From Saltatorellus ferox (GTDB lineage: Bacteria; Planctomycetota; UBA1135; GCA-002686595), in contig CP036434.1 in assembly GCA_007751475.1 (NCBI GenBank), positions 1,178,001 to 1,242,000 of the forward strand: a DNA stretch of 64,000 bases, given 5' to 3'. Below are positions 53,821-63,800 of this stretch, one piece after another. The stretch's first letter is position 1; the number at the start of each line of letters is the position of its first letter. A model generated the notes under the pieces. The model did no database searches and was not told where the DNA came from. It worked only from the letters and a program-made list of their open reading frames with translations. A program made the position numbers and the translations under genes.

Positions 53821-56346
53821 CTACTTCTTCGCCGCGCCAGCCGCCGAGAACGGCACCTCCGGCGGCTCCACGTCCATCGCCAGGAGGACCTGCTTCCGGA
53901 CCGGTGACCGCCCGTCCCCCATGACCTCCGCCAGCTCGATCTCGATCCGCCCTGCCTCGCCGCGCGGGATCGCGAGGTAGTAGCCCTCGGAGAGCAGCTT
54001 TCCCTCCGGCCAGTCCACCGGTGGTTCGTGGGGATAGGTCCGATCGCCCACCTTCAGCACCCGCGGCCTGAACGGTTTCTCCGCGTCCGCTCGGCTGAGC
54101 CCGAGCCAGATCGCGGGGGACCAAGCTCCGTCACCGGACACCCCCGAGGCCCCGGGACCTCCGTAGCGCCAGAAGAAATCGAGATGCAGGTAGCCCCCCG
54201 TCACCGGGAGCGACGAGCTCATCCGCCACCCCACCAGCTCCAGCCCATTCTCCATCCGGATGTCCACGGGCGTCGCATCGGACGGCAGCGCGTCCAGGTA
54301 ACGCTTGCGCGGCAGCTCTTCGGCGCACCAGAGAAGCCCCAGCGTCGCCGCTCCCGCGGCCGCGAGCTGCGGCAGCCAATCAAGCCAGGCTCTCGCTCTG
54401 GTCACCACCGTGACCAGTCCCGAGGCGACGAACGGGATCAGCAGCGGCAAGAGTGGCGCGCGGATCCGGCCTTCCAGAAGAACGATGGCTGTCGATAGTC
54501 CGTAGAGAACCACGCACATCGCCAGCGCCTCGGTCGCCGCGCGAGCTCCGCGTCCACGCCGCCAGAGCTCCATCAGGATCCCGGCCATGCCCCACCAAGC
54601 GATCAGCGGCATCCCTATTCGCCCGTCCCACGACAGCAGCCGCAGGAGCGACGATCGTGCGAGCCCATCGTCCTCGTAGCTGATTGCGTTGCTGGCCTCG
54701 TCGAGCGTCACGAGCAGCCCCACCTTCCGCGCCTGGAGCTCGACCGCGCGCAGGGGATCCATCCGGAACTCGCGCAGGAGCTGCTCGGCGGTGGAATGTC
54801 CGTTCCGCACCTTCCAGCTCCGCGCTTCCTTGAACCCATCGGTCAGCCCATAGGTCCCGTCCGAGTCGCGGTTGTTCCCGATCAGCAGGTTGATCGGCCC
54901 GTTCGCGCTGATGAAGCTCGGGACGTTCCGCGCATGATTCGCCACGACCTGGGGCAGCAGCACCGCCAGCAGCCCGAGGATGAGGAGAGCGGCCGTCGTT
55001 CCTCCGCTCCGCGGCTCACGCTCCACCTCGTTCAGGGTCGAGCGCCGGAAAATCGCCCACAGGATCGCGGGCAAGAGCGCCAGCGCGGTCGGTCGCACGA
55101 GCGCAGCCGCGCCGATGAGTGAGCCACCGAAGAGGCCCTTCCCACGCGTTCGTCCTTCGGCAAGACCCACGAGCAGGAGCGGCAAACACGACAGCCACGT
55201 CGTCAGCGGCGCCACCGCCTGGAGCGTCGTCTGGTAATAGACCAGCGGCCCGTACAGCGCTCCGACCGCGCCCGCTACGCACGCCGCGCTCCGGCCGAAC
55301 ATCCGGCCCGTACCGTAGGCGAGAACGCCCACGCCCAGCGCGCCGAAGAGCGCCGACGTCGCAAGCATGCGCGGCAGGTCCGGACCCAGGAGCTCGGTCA
55401 GCGCGAGCAGCCACCATGTCGTTCCTGGGCTGAAGAGCAGCGCCGACCGGGACCCCGCGAGCTCGGCGCGCGCGAACATGAGGTAGTTGTCGGTCTGGCG
55501 GGCGAGCGCCCAGAGAGAAGGCTCGCTGGCCGCCTGCTGGAAGAGGACGAGCGCTCGCACGGTCGCCGCGGCCACGAAGGCGACGCCTCCGATGGTGAAG
55601 AGCGCGGGGCGTGCGCGCGCGGCCCCGAGGAGCCGATGAAGAACGAGTAGCCCGAGGGAGAGGAGGAAGCCGAACGCCGCGACGCGGTAGGTCCAATGGC
55701 GCCACCGATCCGAGCGCGCGCTCGCCGCCGTCGGGCGCGCGGCGGGCGACGGCGCGTACAGCCTGTGCTCCGGGATTCGCCGCCATGCGCCGTCGTCGAG
55801 CTGCTCTTCCAGCCAGACACGATAGTGGCCGAACCGGTCCGCGCGTCCTGGATCCACGGCGATCGCCATGCGCAGGTCCAGGGCCTCGCCGTCCCACTCG
55901 ACGTCGAACTCATCGACCTGGGGCTCGGAACGTAGGGGAAGCAGTTCCTGCGCCCGGAAGACGCTCGTTCCATCGACGAACACCTCGGCGCCGCCCATGT
56001 GGAGAAGCCTCCAGCGCGCTCGCCCCGGGGCCCCCTGCCACACGACCCCCTCCAGCTCGATGGCACGGCACTCGTGCATGTCGGTGTAGCCGAACGAGGC
56101 GTTGTCGAGATACGCCCACGGCCAGTGTCCCAGCTCGTAGAGCACACGGCGCTCGGCGGTCGCGGCGGCCTGGCTGTAGGACGTGCGCTTCAGGCCGTTC
56201 GGCGGCCCGAGCCGAAACGCCCAGAGGGCCACGAGGCCCATCACCACGGCGGCCACCGCCACGCGCCGACGCCATCCCGAACCCGTTGGAGCCGGGAACC
56301 CAGCGCCGGGACGCACCGTGGCTGGCCCGGCGCTCGTCGAGGTCAC
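53821..56346 (-). CDS. GT-C membrane glycosyltransferase (ArnT/GT39-like)
   Basis: 841 aa. An initial membrane helix (about 28-46) is followed by an extracytoplasmic domain of about 170 residues. About ten membrane helices (from about 228 to 690) come next, with the GT-C pattern of a first loop carrying acidic residues (ARQTDNYLMFARAEL) and paired helices (FSPGTTWWLLALTELLGPDLPRMLA). It ends in a soluble beta domain. Such enzymes move sugars from polyprenyl-phosphate donors to lipids, proteins or glycans outside the membrane. Donor and acceptor are unknown. Its ATG overlaps the stop of the cytochrome gene by four bases. Confidence 0.75.
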   Translation of the reverse strand: MTSTSAGPATVRPGAGFPAPTGSGWRRRVAVAAVVMGLVALWAFRLGPPNGLKRTSYSQAAATAERRVLYELGHWPWAYLDNASFGYTDMHECRAIELEGVVWQGAPGRARWRLLHMGGAEVFVDGTSVFRAQELLPLRSEPQVDEFDVEWDGEALDLRMAIAVDPGRADRFGHYRVWLEEQLDDGAWRRIPEHRLYAPSPAARPTAASARSDRWRHWTYRVAAFGFLLSLGLLVLHRLLGAARARPALFTIGGVAFVAAATVRALVLFQQAASEPSLWALARQTDNYLMFARAELAGSRSALLFSPGTTWWLLALTELLGPDLPRMLATSALFGALGVGVLAYGTGRMFGRSAACVAGAVGALYGPLVYYQTTLQAVAPLTTWLSCLPLLLVGLAEGRTRGKGLFGGSLIGAAALVRPTALALLPAILWAIFRRSTLNEVEREPRSGGTTAALLILGLLAVLLPQVVANHARNVPSFISANGPINLLIGNNRDSDGTYGLTDGFKEARSWKVRNGHSTAEQLLREFRMDPLRAVELQARKVGLLVTLDEASNAISYEDDGLARSSLLRLLSWDGRIGMPLIAWWGMAGILMELWRRGRGARAATEALAMCVVLYGLSTAIVLLEGRIRAPLLPLLIPFVASGLVTVVTRARAWLDWLPQLAAAGAATLGLLWCAEELPRKRYLDALPSDATPVDIRMENGLELVGWRMSSSLPVTGGYLHLDFFWRYGGPGASGVSGDGAWSPAIWLGLSRADAEKPFRPRVLKVGDRTYPHEPPVDWPEGKLLSEGYYLAIPRGEAGRIEIELAEVMGDGRSPVRKQVLLAMDVEPPEVPFSAAGAAKK

Positions 56347-56693
56347 TTCCCTGCGACCTCCAGAAGGTAGCTCGCGACATCCTCGATCTGCTCCGGCGTG
56401 AGGATCCCTTTTTGAGGCGGCATGATCTTCACGCCGTTCGTCACGGACTGGACCGTTTGCTCACGCGTGGGCCGGAGCAGGTCGAGGTCGGGCCCGAAGC
56501 CTTTGGGGGAGCCCGCGTTCAAGAGCTGGTGGCACGAGGCGCAGCTCGGCTTCGAGGACTCCAGGAAGACCTTTCGGCCGCGCTGGGCCGAGTCACTCAG
56601 TGCGGCACCGCCGCAGGCTGCCAGGACGGAGCTGGACGCGAGCAGGATGGCGGCGAGGAGCCGTGCCGCCGTGAAGTGGGGGAAGCGATGCAT
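56343..56693 (-). CDS. small c-type cytochrome lipoprotein
   Basis: 116 aa from ATG 56693. A signal with lipobox-like SVLAACGG leads to a mono-heme domain with CASCH (heme attachment) and the distal Met in IMPPQKGILTPEQIEDVASYLLEV, the classical cytochrome c family layout. It should carry electrons at the outer face of the cytoplasmic membrane. It is translationally coupled to the glycosyltransferase gene by ATGA, an odd pairing with no obvious functional link. Divergent from the dipeptidase gene. Confidence 0.85.
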   Translation of the reverse strand: MHRFPHFTAARLLAAILLASSSVLAACGGAALSDSAQRGRKVFLESSKPSCASCHQLLNAGSPKGFGPDLDLLRPTREQTVQSVTNGVKIMPPQKGILTPEQIEDVASYLLEVAGK

Positions 56694-56803
56694 GGAGGCG
56701 ATCGAGAAGGGGGAAGGGAGGCGAGCGCCCGCGACGTTGGCGCCCGGGATCACCGGGGTAGAACTGTACACGACGGGGCGCCCATGGACGTATCCTGCCC
56801 CGC

Positions 56804-57898
56804 ATGCTCCCGATCTTCGATGCGCACTGCGACGCGCTCCAGCGGGCCCTCGATATGGGCCACGACCTCTCAGGGGAAACCCACGGACACCTCGACCTCG
56901 CCAAGGGCGCGCGGGGAGGCCTCCGCGCGGCGGTCCTCACGGCCTGGGTCGACGGCCCCTACGCCGATGAGGTCGGCGCTTCCAAGCGGCGCACCAACGC
57001 GCTCCTCGACGCGGCGGACGACCTCTTCGCGGCGGCCCCGAACAAGATCGTACGCGTGACCGACGGCGACGCGCTCGACGCGGCCCTCGCGGGCGGCGCC
57101 GACGATCCCGTGGCCTGCGTGCTGGCGATCGAAGGCGGGCACGCGATCGAGGACGACCTCGGCCAGCTCGAGCACTACGCCTCCCGCGGCGTGCGCGTGA
57201 TGACGCTGACCTGGAACAACCATCTCTCCTGGGCGCGATCGTGCCGCGACGGCGCAGGCGCAGGCGTGCCCGAGGGGCTCAACGCCTTCGGTCGCGAGGT
57301 CGTGAAGCGCATGGGAGAGCTCGGGATGCTGGTCGATCTCAGTCACGCGGGCGAGCGCACGTTCTACGATGCGCTGGAGTGCGCGGCGGCGCCGCCGATG
57401 GTGAGCCACTCGGGCTGCAGCGCGATCGCCGCTCATCCGCGCAACATCGACGACGACCAGCTGCGCGCGCTGCGCGACTGCGGCGGCGTCCTCGGGATTC
57501 CGTTCGCGACCGCGTTCCTCAGCGAGGACGAACGCGAGGCCGAGCGGGCCTTCCGCGAGACCGACGCCTACCGCGCCGTGACCGCGGACAGCGCGACGGA
57601 GCGGCTGCTCCTCCAGGGGGACGCGATCCAGAAGGGCCTGCCGCCCTTCCCGATCGAGCATGTCGTGCGCCACACGCTCCACGCCCTGGAGATCTGCGGC
57701 CCCGAGCATGTGGCGATCGGCTCCGACTTCGACGGGATCGACCGGCGGCCCGCGGGCCTGGAAGACGCGAGCGGCTATCAGACGCTGCTCCGGGCCCTCG
57801 CCGACCGCGGGGTGGACGACGAAACCCTGGCGGCGATCGCCCACGGCAACGCCCGGAGGGCCCTGGGGGCCGCCATGACCGTCACATCACAAGGCTGA
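56804..57898 (+). CDS. membrane dipeptidase (renal dipeptidase, peptidase M19)
   Basis: 364 aa, family length. Zinc-dependent hydrolase of dipeptides, including those with a C-terminal D-amino acid. Metal ligands are visible in order: H8-x-D10 in FDAHCDAL, the bridging Glu in AIEGGHAIEDD, His in DLSHAGERTF and in MVSHSGCSA, and the Asp motif VAIGSDFDGID. No signal peptide, so it is probably cytoplasmic despite the family name. D-dipeptide turnover would fit with cell-wall recycling. Single gene. Confidence 0.92.
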   Translation: MLPIFDAHCDALQRALDMGHDLSGETHGHLDLAKGARGGLRAAVLTAWVDGPYADEVGASKRRTNALLDAADDLFAAAPNKIVRVTDGDALDAALAGGADDPVACVLAIEGGHAIEDDLGQLEHYASRGVRVMTLTWNNHLSWARSCRDGAGAGVPEGLNAFGREVVKRMGELGMLVDLSHAGERTFYDALECAAAPPMVSHSGCSAIAAHPRNIDDDQLRALRDCGGVLGIPFATAFLSEDEREAERAFRETDAYRAVTADSATERLLLQGDAIQKGLPPFPIEHVVRHTLHALEICGPEHVAIGSDFDGIDRRPAGLEDASGYQTLLRALADRGVDDETLAAIAHGNARRALGAAMTVTSQG

Positions 57899-57958
57899 TC
57901 GACGGGCTTCGGATGAATGCTCGAAGGATCGGGCAAAACAGTCGAACATGGGGGAGCC

Positions 57959-60799
57959 ATGAAACTCCTCACGTACCTCGGGCTGGCCAGTGCCAGCGTC
58001 TTGCCCTCCGCGTCCTTCGCGGCCTCTCCTTGCCAGCTCCCGGAGCGGGCTGCGGCTGCGGTGGGGACGGCCGAGGCCACGGAGATCCTCCGCTTCACCG
58101 TTCCTGTGGCGAAGCTGGACTTCGGGGACAAGGTGCCGGCCTGGAGCCGTTCGATGTGGCTCCAGGGTGCGTCTTCGGCTGCGCTCCTCCCGCGCGCCGT
58201 CATCCACGGCTGGCACGCCACCGTGGAGCTGCCTGCCTCGGACGACCAGATCTTCTCGCTCGAAGGCATCCGGAGCGGCTCGCTGGCTCTGGCCAGGGCA
58301 GCCGGCGAATTGGACGAAGCGGCGCCGACCGCAGGCGTGCTCTACCTCCCGGACTTCGGCGAGCACGGACTCGAGGCCTATCCCTTCACGATTCCCGCAT
58401 CTGCCGCGGAGCGGAGCGACGTTCGATGGCGCGAGATCGAGGCGAGTCGCTACCGCGCGCTCGCTTCGGAGTCCATCCCGGGGGCCGCCTGGTTCCGGCG
58501 TCGAGCCGATTCGCTCGGCGGACCCGCGACGACCGAGGAGCGCGGGGAGCGCCGCCGGTCGCGCGACGTGGGCGAGACGTTCGCGATGTTCACGGGAGGG
58601 CGTGCGCTCGCGGAGAACCTCGCGCTCGATGACGTGATTCGGGAGACGACGGGGCCGAGCGTCAAGCTCATCGAGCTGTCGACGCTCGATGGCGTCGAGG
58701 TGCCCGAGATGGACTTCGCGCCGCTCGTCGAAGCCCTGGAGAACAGCGGTGAAGAGATCGCCCTCGACCCCCTCGGTCGTGCGATTCCCCACGATCAGCA
58801 CGCGGCGTTCTTCCCGAGCTTCGCCGCGCTCCTGCGCGTGGCGGACCAGGTGGACGACGACTCCGCGCCGCTCGTTCAGCTCTTCGAGGGACGCAGTCAG
58901 AACGCTCGAGTGCGGGAGCGCTACGAGACCCAGATGTGCCTCAGCCTCGGTGGGCTCGCGCGTACGTTCGGATCGCAGTTCGTCGAGAGCGTGGCGGTCA
59001 CGGGCTCGGACACTTACCTTCGCACGGGCAGCGACGTCGCGGTGCTCTTCCAGGGGAGCGTCGCCGCGATTCGCGGGATGATGCTGGCGCGGATCGAAGC
59101 GTCGGCGAAGGAGTTCGGCGTCGACGTTCAGTACCTCGAGATCGAGGGCGCGTCGGTGACCGCCGCCGTTAGCCGGGATCGGGCGCTCTCGGTCTACCTG
59201 GCCGCCGGCAGCGGCTTCGTGATCGTGGCCAACTCGCCGGTGCAGGTGGCGCGCGTGCTGAAGGCAGACCGCGGAGAGATCGTCTCGCTCGACGAACTGC
59301 CCGAGTACCGGTGGTTTCGGCATCGCTACCCGGTCGCGCGCGAGGACGGTGCGGGGGAAGACGCGCTCCTCGTCGTGAGCGACGCCACCATCCGGCGCTG
59401 GTCCGGTGCGCGGTGGCGCATCGCGACGTCGCGCAGGGTGCGGGCTGCCGCTCTTCTCGCGGACGCTGACGCGTGGCGCCTCGGCTATCGAATGGGCATC
59501 AGCGCCGAGGACGAAGCCCGCCGCGAACTCGCCGTTCGCGGCGGCGGAGAGATCACCTACGACACGGGTTTCGCCATGGACTCGGTCTACGGGCGCAGCG
59601 ACTTCCTGACGCCGATCGCCGAGCTCGACGTGGATCTCGTGACGGAGTCCGAGCGCAATGGATACGTTCAGTGGCGCGAGATGTACGAGGCAGAGTGGAC
59701 CACGGCGTTCGATCCGATCGCGATCAGCCTCGACGTGGAGGACGGCACGCTATCCGTCGATCTGACGCTCGTGCCGCTCGTCGTCCGCACGGACTACCGC
59801 GAACTCATGGACATCGCCGGGGACGTCAAGCTGAAGCCAGGCGCGGGCGACTACCACGCGGACGCGATCTTGCACTGGGTCTCGGCGATCGACACGAGGA
59901 GCCGCATGTACCGCTCCCTGACGGGATTCATCGGGAGCACCGGTAACGGTCGCCTCGACCTCGACTGGGTGGGCGAGCACATCGCGGTCTACGTCGATCA
60001 GGACGAGGACTACCTGGAGCGAATCAGCCGTCTCGATGACATGGACTACTTTTCGGAGGAAATGTTGCCGGGCCTACCCATCGGGGTCGAGATCGGCGTG
60101 AAGAGCCCTCTCAAGCTCGCCGCGTTCCTCACGGGGCTGCGGGCCTTCGTCGAGGACGCGGTGCCCGGGATGTTCGAGTACCAGACGCGCGAGCACGAGG
60201 GTCGCAAGTACGTGGCGATCGTGCCCTCCGACACCAGCGCGTTCCCTGGAACCCCATCGGTTTACTACGTGGCGCAACCGGGCGCCTGGGTGGTGAGCCT
60301 CTCGGAGAACGTGATTCGGGGTGCTATCGGGCGATCCGTCGCCCGGAAAGCCGCGGAGGCAGGCGGCGTGGCGGCTTCGGGCGAGGCGCCCTGGACGGGC
60401 GCGAGCACCGGCCTGCACGTGGGTTCGGGGATTCGCGAGGCCTTCGCGGTCGAGCTCTTCGAGCTGGCGGCGCGCGAACAGCTGCGGAACCGTTCCTGGG
60501 CGAATCTGCCGATCCTGAACGAGTGGAAGGAAGCGGGCGTGGACGACCCCGCGGCGTTCCACGAGGCGGAGTGGGGCATCGAACTGCTCTGCGCGGGCGG
60601 CGGACAATACGTCTGGAATGACGAGGATCAGACGATGGAAAGCACCGTGTTCGGGCATCCAGCGGCGGCGAAGAAAGGGCCGCTGCTCCCGCCTGCGCTG
60701 GAGCGCCTCCGGGGCCTCGATGGATCGCTGGACTTCGAGGAGATCGGTGGAGCGGGGACCCGCGGGCTGCGGGCGCGCGTCCAGCTGCACCACGAATAG
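57959..60799 (+). CDS. large exported protein of unknown function
   Basis: 946 aa from ATG 57959, preceded by GGGGGAG as ribosome-binding site. Signal peptide (LLTYLGLASASVLPSASFAAS). The mature part is a mixed alpha/beta protein without cysteine-rich or membrane regions. It reads like several tandem domains of 200-300 residues (for example SGFVIVANSPVQVARVLK and AQPGAWVVSLSENVIRGAIG, which look like related units) as in DUF3352-type exported proteins, but I cannot assign it to a family. It is followed 65 bp later by a DUF1800 gene and may be cotranscribed with it. Confidence 0.72.
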   Translation: MKLLTYLGLASASVLPSASFAASPCQLPERAAAAVGTAEATEILRFTVPVAKLDFGDKVPAWSRSMWLQGASSAALLPRAVIHGWHATVELPASDDQIFSLEGIRSGSLALARAAGELDEAAPTAGVLYLPDFGEHGLEAYPFTIPASAAERSDVRWREIEASRYRALASESIPGAAWFRRRADSLGGPATTEERGERRRSRDVGETFAMFTGGRALAENLALDDVIRETTGPSVKLIELSTLDGVEVPEMDFAPLVEALENSGEEIALDPLGRAIPHDQHAAFFPSFAALLRVADQVDDDSAPLVQLFEGRSQNARVRERYETQMCLSLGGLARTFGSQFVESVAVTGSDTYLRTGSDVAVLFQGSVAAIRGMMLARIEASAKEFGVDVQYLEIEGASVTAAVSRDRALSVYLAAGSGFVIVANSPVQVARVLKADRGEIVSLDELPEYRWFRHRYPVAREDGAGEDALLVVSDATIRRWSGARWRIATSRRVRAAALLADADAWRLGYRMGISAEDEARRELAVRGGGEITYDTGFAMDSVYGRSDFLTPIAELDVDLVTESERNGYVQWREMYEAEWTTAFDPIAISLDVEDGTLSVDLTLVPLVVRTDYRELMDIAGDVKLKPGAGDYHADAILHWVSAIDTRSRMYRSLTGFIGSTGNGRLDLDWVGEHIAVYVDQDEDYLERISRLDDMDYFSEEMLPGLPIGVEIGVKSPLKLAAFLTGLRAFVEDAVPGMFEYQTREHEGRKYVAIVPSDTSAFPGTPSVYYVAQPGAWVVSLSENVIRGAIGRSVARKAAEAGGVAASGEAPWTGASTGLHVGSGIREAFAVELFELAAREQLRNRSWANLPILNEWKEAGVDDPAAFHEAEWGIELLCAGGGQYVWNDEDQTMESTVFGHPAAAKKGPLLPPALERLRGLDGSLDFEEIGGAGTRGLRARVQLHHE

Positions 60800-60864
60800 C
60801 GGAGGGAACGGGTACAGTGGAGATCGGCGGGGGATGGTCCCCGTCGGCTTCTCCGCGTCACCCC

Positions 60865-63800
60865 ATGCTTCACCTCTTCGCTGGCCTTCCGCTGTCCGTT
60901 TGCATCGTGACGCCCGCCACGGCGGACATCTCGTTTCCCGCGGGGGAAGCCGTGCGGCTCTGGGTGAACCGCCGTCAGGTCATCGCCATCGAAGCGGCGG
61001 GGGCCACAGAAGAAGATCGAGAGTGGCCCGTGATGTCCAGCGACGCGTCGCTCGTGGTGCCCCTCGGTACGGCCCGCATCCTCGCCGGCCAGAGGTTCGG
61101 GAGCCTGGCGGTTCGCGCTCTCGCCGCCGGTGGAGGTGAGCTGGAAGTCGGCGGAGCGCGCGTTCGCTTCGACGCTCGGTCGCTGCCGGAAGCGACGTCA
61201 GCGCAGGCGGCGATTCCAGCGTTCGTCGCGCCCGCAGAGGGGGCCGTTCTCTCCGGCAAGTGTGCGATCGGCGTCGAGATCGCGACGCGGCCCGGAGTGC
61301 CCACGGCCGAGACGGAGCCCATCCTCGATGTGCCGGGAATCGGCGAGGTGCGGCCGTCGGGACGGGTGGCCAGCGAGCGTGGGCCGGAGCAGCGATGGGT
61401 CTTCGAGATCGACGCGAACGCGATCCCCGAGGGACCCCAGCTCCTGCGCGTACGCATGGCGGGGGAAGAGAGATCAGGCGACGGCGAGGAGTCGCTCTTC
61501 GTGCGGGTCGTGCACTCCGGGGGCGGGATTCACGTTGAAGCGGAGGCCGCGCTTCAGCGCGAGAGGCCGGACGAATTCGGGGGCGGCCATCCGCCGGTCT
61601 CGGGCGATCCGCTCGCGAGCGGCGGCGCGGCCGTGGTGCTGCGCGGCTACCAACCGACCGCTCTCGCGTTCATCGACGTGCCGGAGGCGGGGAGCTGGCA
61701 GGTCTTCGCGACGATGCGTGGCCGCATCGGGGCGGGGGCTTTTCCTTCGGTCTCCCTATCCGTGGATACGGACCAGCCGCGGCTTGGATCGGTGCGCGTG
61801 GTCTCCGAGTCCTGGCAGCGGCTGCCCATTGGCCTGCCGATCGAACTCGAGGCCGGGGAGCACGCGATTCACCTGCGCCTCGGGAATCCGGTGAGCGAGG
61901 GGCGGGCCGAGGAGCGCCATCTCTACATCGACTCGGTGGATCTCGTGGTGGCGCCGGCCATGTCCACGGCTTCTGGCTCGATGATGGGCATGGAAGGCGC
62001 GATGGCCTCGTCCATGGATGCCAGCATGATGTCCGGGTCGTCGGCTGGATCCCCTGACGAGGCGTCTGGCCTGCTCGCCGACGGGCTCTGGGTGGGCTTC
62101 CACGAGGTCTTCGATGGACTGCCGATGAACGGCGACCTGCGGATAGAAGGACTGACGAGCTGGCGCGGTGGCGATTCGCTGCCGGCGCCGCGGGTCGACC
62201 TTCTCGTCGACGGCGAGGCCGTACAGACCATGCAGGCCACGGAGCCGATCTTCGAGATCTCGCGCGCCGAGCTGGGGCCGGGCGAGCACACGTTTCAGCT
62301 GCGGGCGGAGCAGATCGGCGGGCGCGTCGCCGTCACGCCGGCGCAGACGCTCTTCGTTCGTGGGGCGACCGGGAGCCCGGGGCCGACGCGCGTTCTGCGA
62401 TTCGGGATGGAAGACGAGCGCTGGCTGGCCACCGGGGCGCTTCTGCAACCCGCGGGCGAGGTCAGCGGCTCTCTCGAGCTTCCCGCAGATCTCGAGGGCT
62501 GGTGCGAGCTGCGAATCGACGCGCGCGGGCCAGGCGCTCCGCACCACGGCCTCGTGACGGTGCGGGTGGAGGGCGCGCCGGATGACCGTGGTGAGCGGCC
62601 GTTGCTCCTGACGGAGACGCTGGAGATACGAGACTGGTGGCGAGAGCGTTCGATCGGGGAACTGTCGCTGCCTGCGGGTTCCAAGCGCGTCGTGGTGGAA
62701 GCCGAGCCGCAGCCGGACGGCGCCGCGTCCGAGCGACCGTCGCTTTACCTGCGGAGCCTCGTTCTCGAGCGACTCGACGCGCGGCCGAAGAGGGACTTCT
62801 CGCCTCCAGGCGTCGAGATTCTCTATCCAGCGGACGGCGCGACGGTCGAGGCGGAACTCGACGCCGTGGTCGCGGACGTGTTCGACGATCGACGGGTGGC
62901 CACGGCGGAGCTCATGGTCGACGGACGTTCGGTGGCGGCGTTCGCGCGCGTTCCGAGCGGAGCCGGGTACGCGGTGCTGCCGCTCCTGGCGCGCGACCTT
63001 GCGCCTGGCACTCACACCCTCGCCGTGCGGGTGTTCGACGAGGCGCGGAACGAGGCCGAATCGGTGTCGCGGACGGTGACCGTTCGCGAGAGGAACGACG
63101 GGGCGGCGCCTGGTGCGTTTCCGCGCGCGGTGCACCTTCTGAATCGCATGGGCCTCGGGCCGGATCCGGGTGAACTCGCGGACGTTCTTCTGCACGGCGA
63201 GGCCGCGTGGGTGGAGTCTCAGTTCACCGTCGGCGTCGGGCACGAGGTGGCGCGCGGGCGAGCGTTGGCCGACCTCGGCGGGGCGATTCCGTACCAGGCG
63301 CAGCAGCTGGCGCTGCAGATCGCGCTCACGACCGATCAGCCGCTTCGGGAGCGGTTCGCGCTGTTCCTCGACAATCACTTCAGCACCTGGGCCGATAAGA
63401 CCGGGATGACCTCGGAGTGGGGGGATCATCGGCGCTATCAGGACGTCGGCCTTGCGCCGTTCGGCGAGCTGCTGTGGACGGCGATGTCGAGCCCGGTGAT
63501 GCTCGTCTACCTCGATCAGCAGAAGAGCTTTCGCGGGCGGCTGAACGAGAACCTGGCGCGTGAGCTGCTGGAGCTGCACACGGTCGGGGTGAACGGCGGC
63601 TACGACCAGGCGGACGTGACGGCGCTCGCGGGGCTGCTCTGCGGTTTGACGGTCGGGGAGGAGGCGCCGCCGGACGGTGCGGGTCAGTACCTCTCCAGGG
63701 TGTTTCGCTTCGCGCCCGATCTCGCGGATCCCGCGCCGCAGACGGTGCTCGGCGCCAGGTTCGAGGCTGCGGAGGGGGACTACACCCCGTTCGAGCGATT

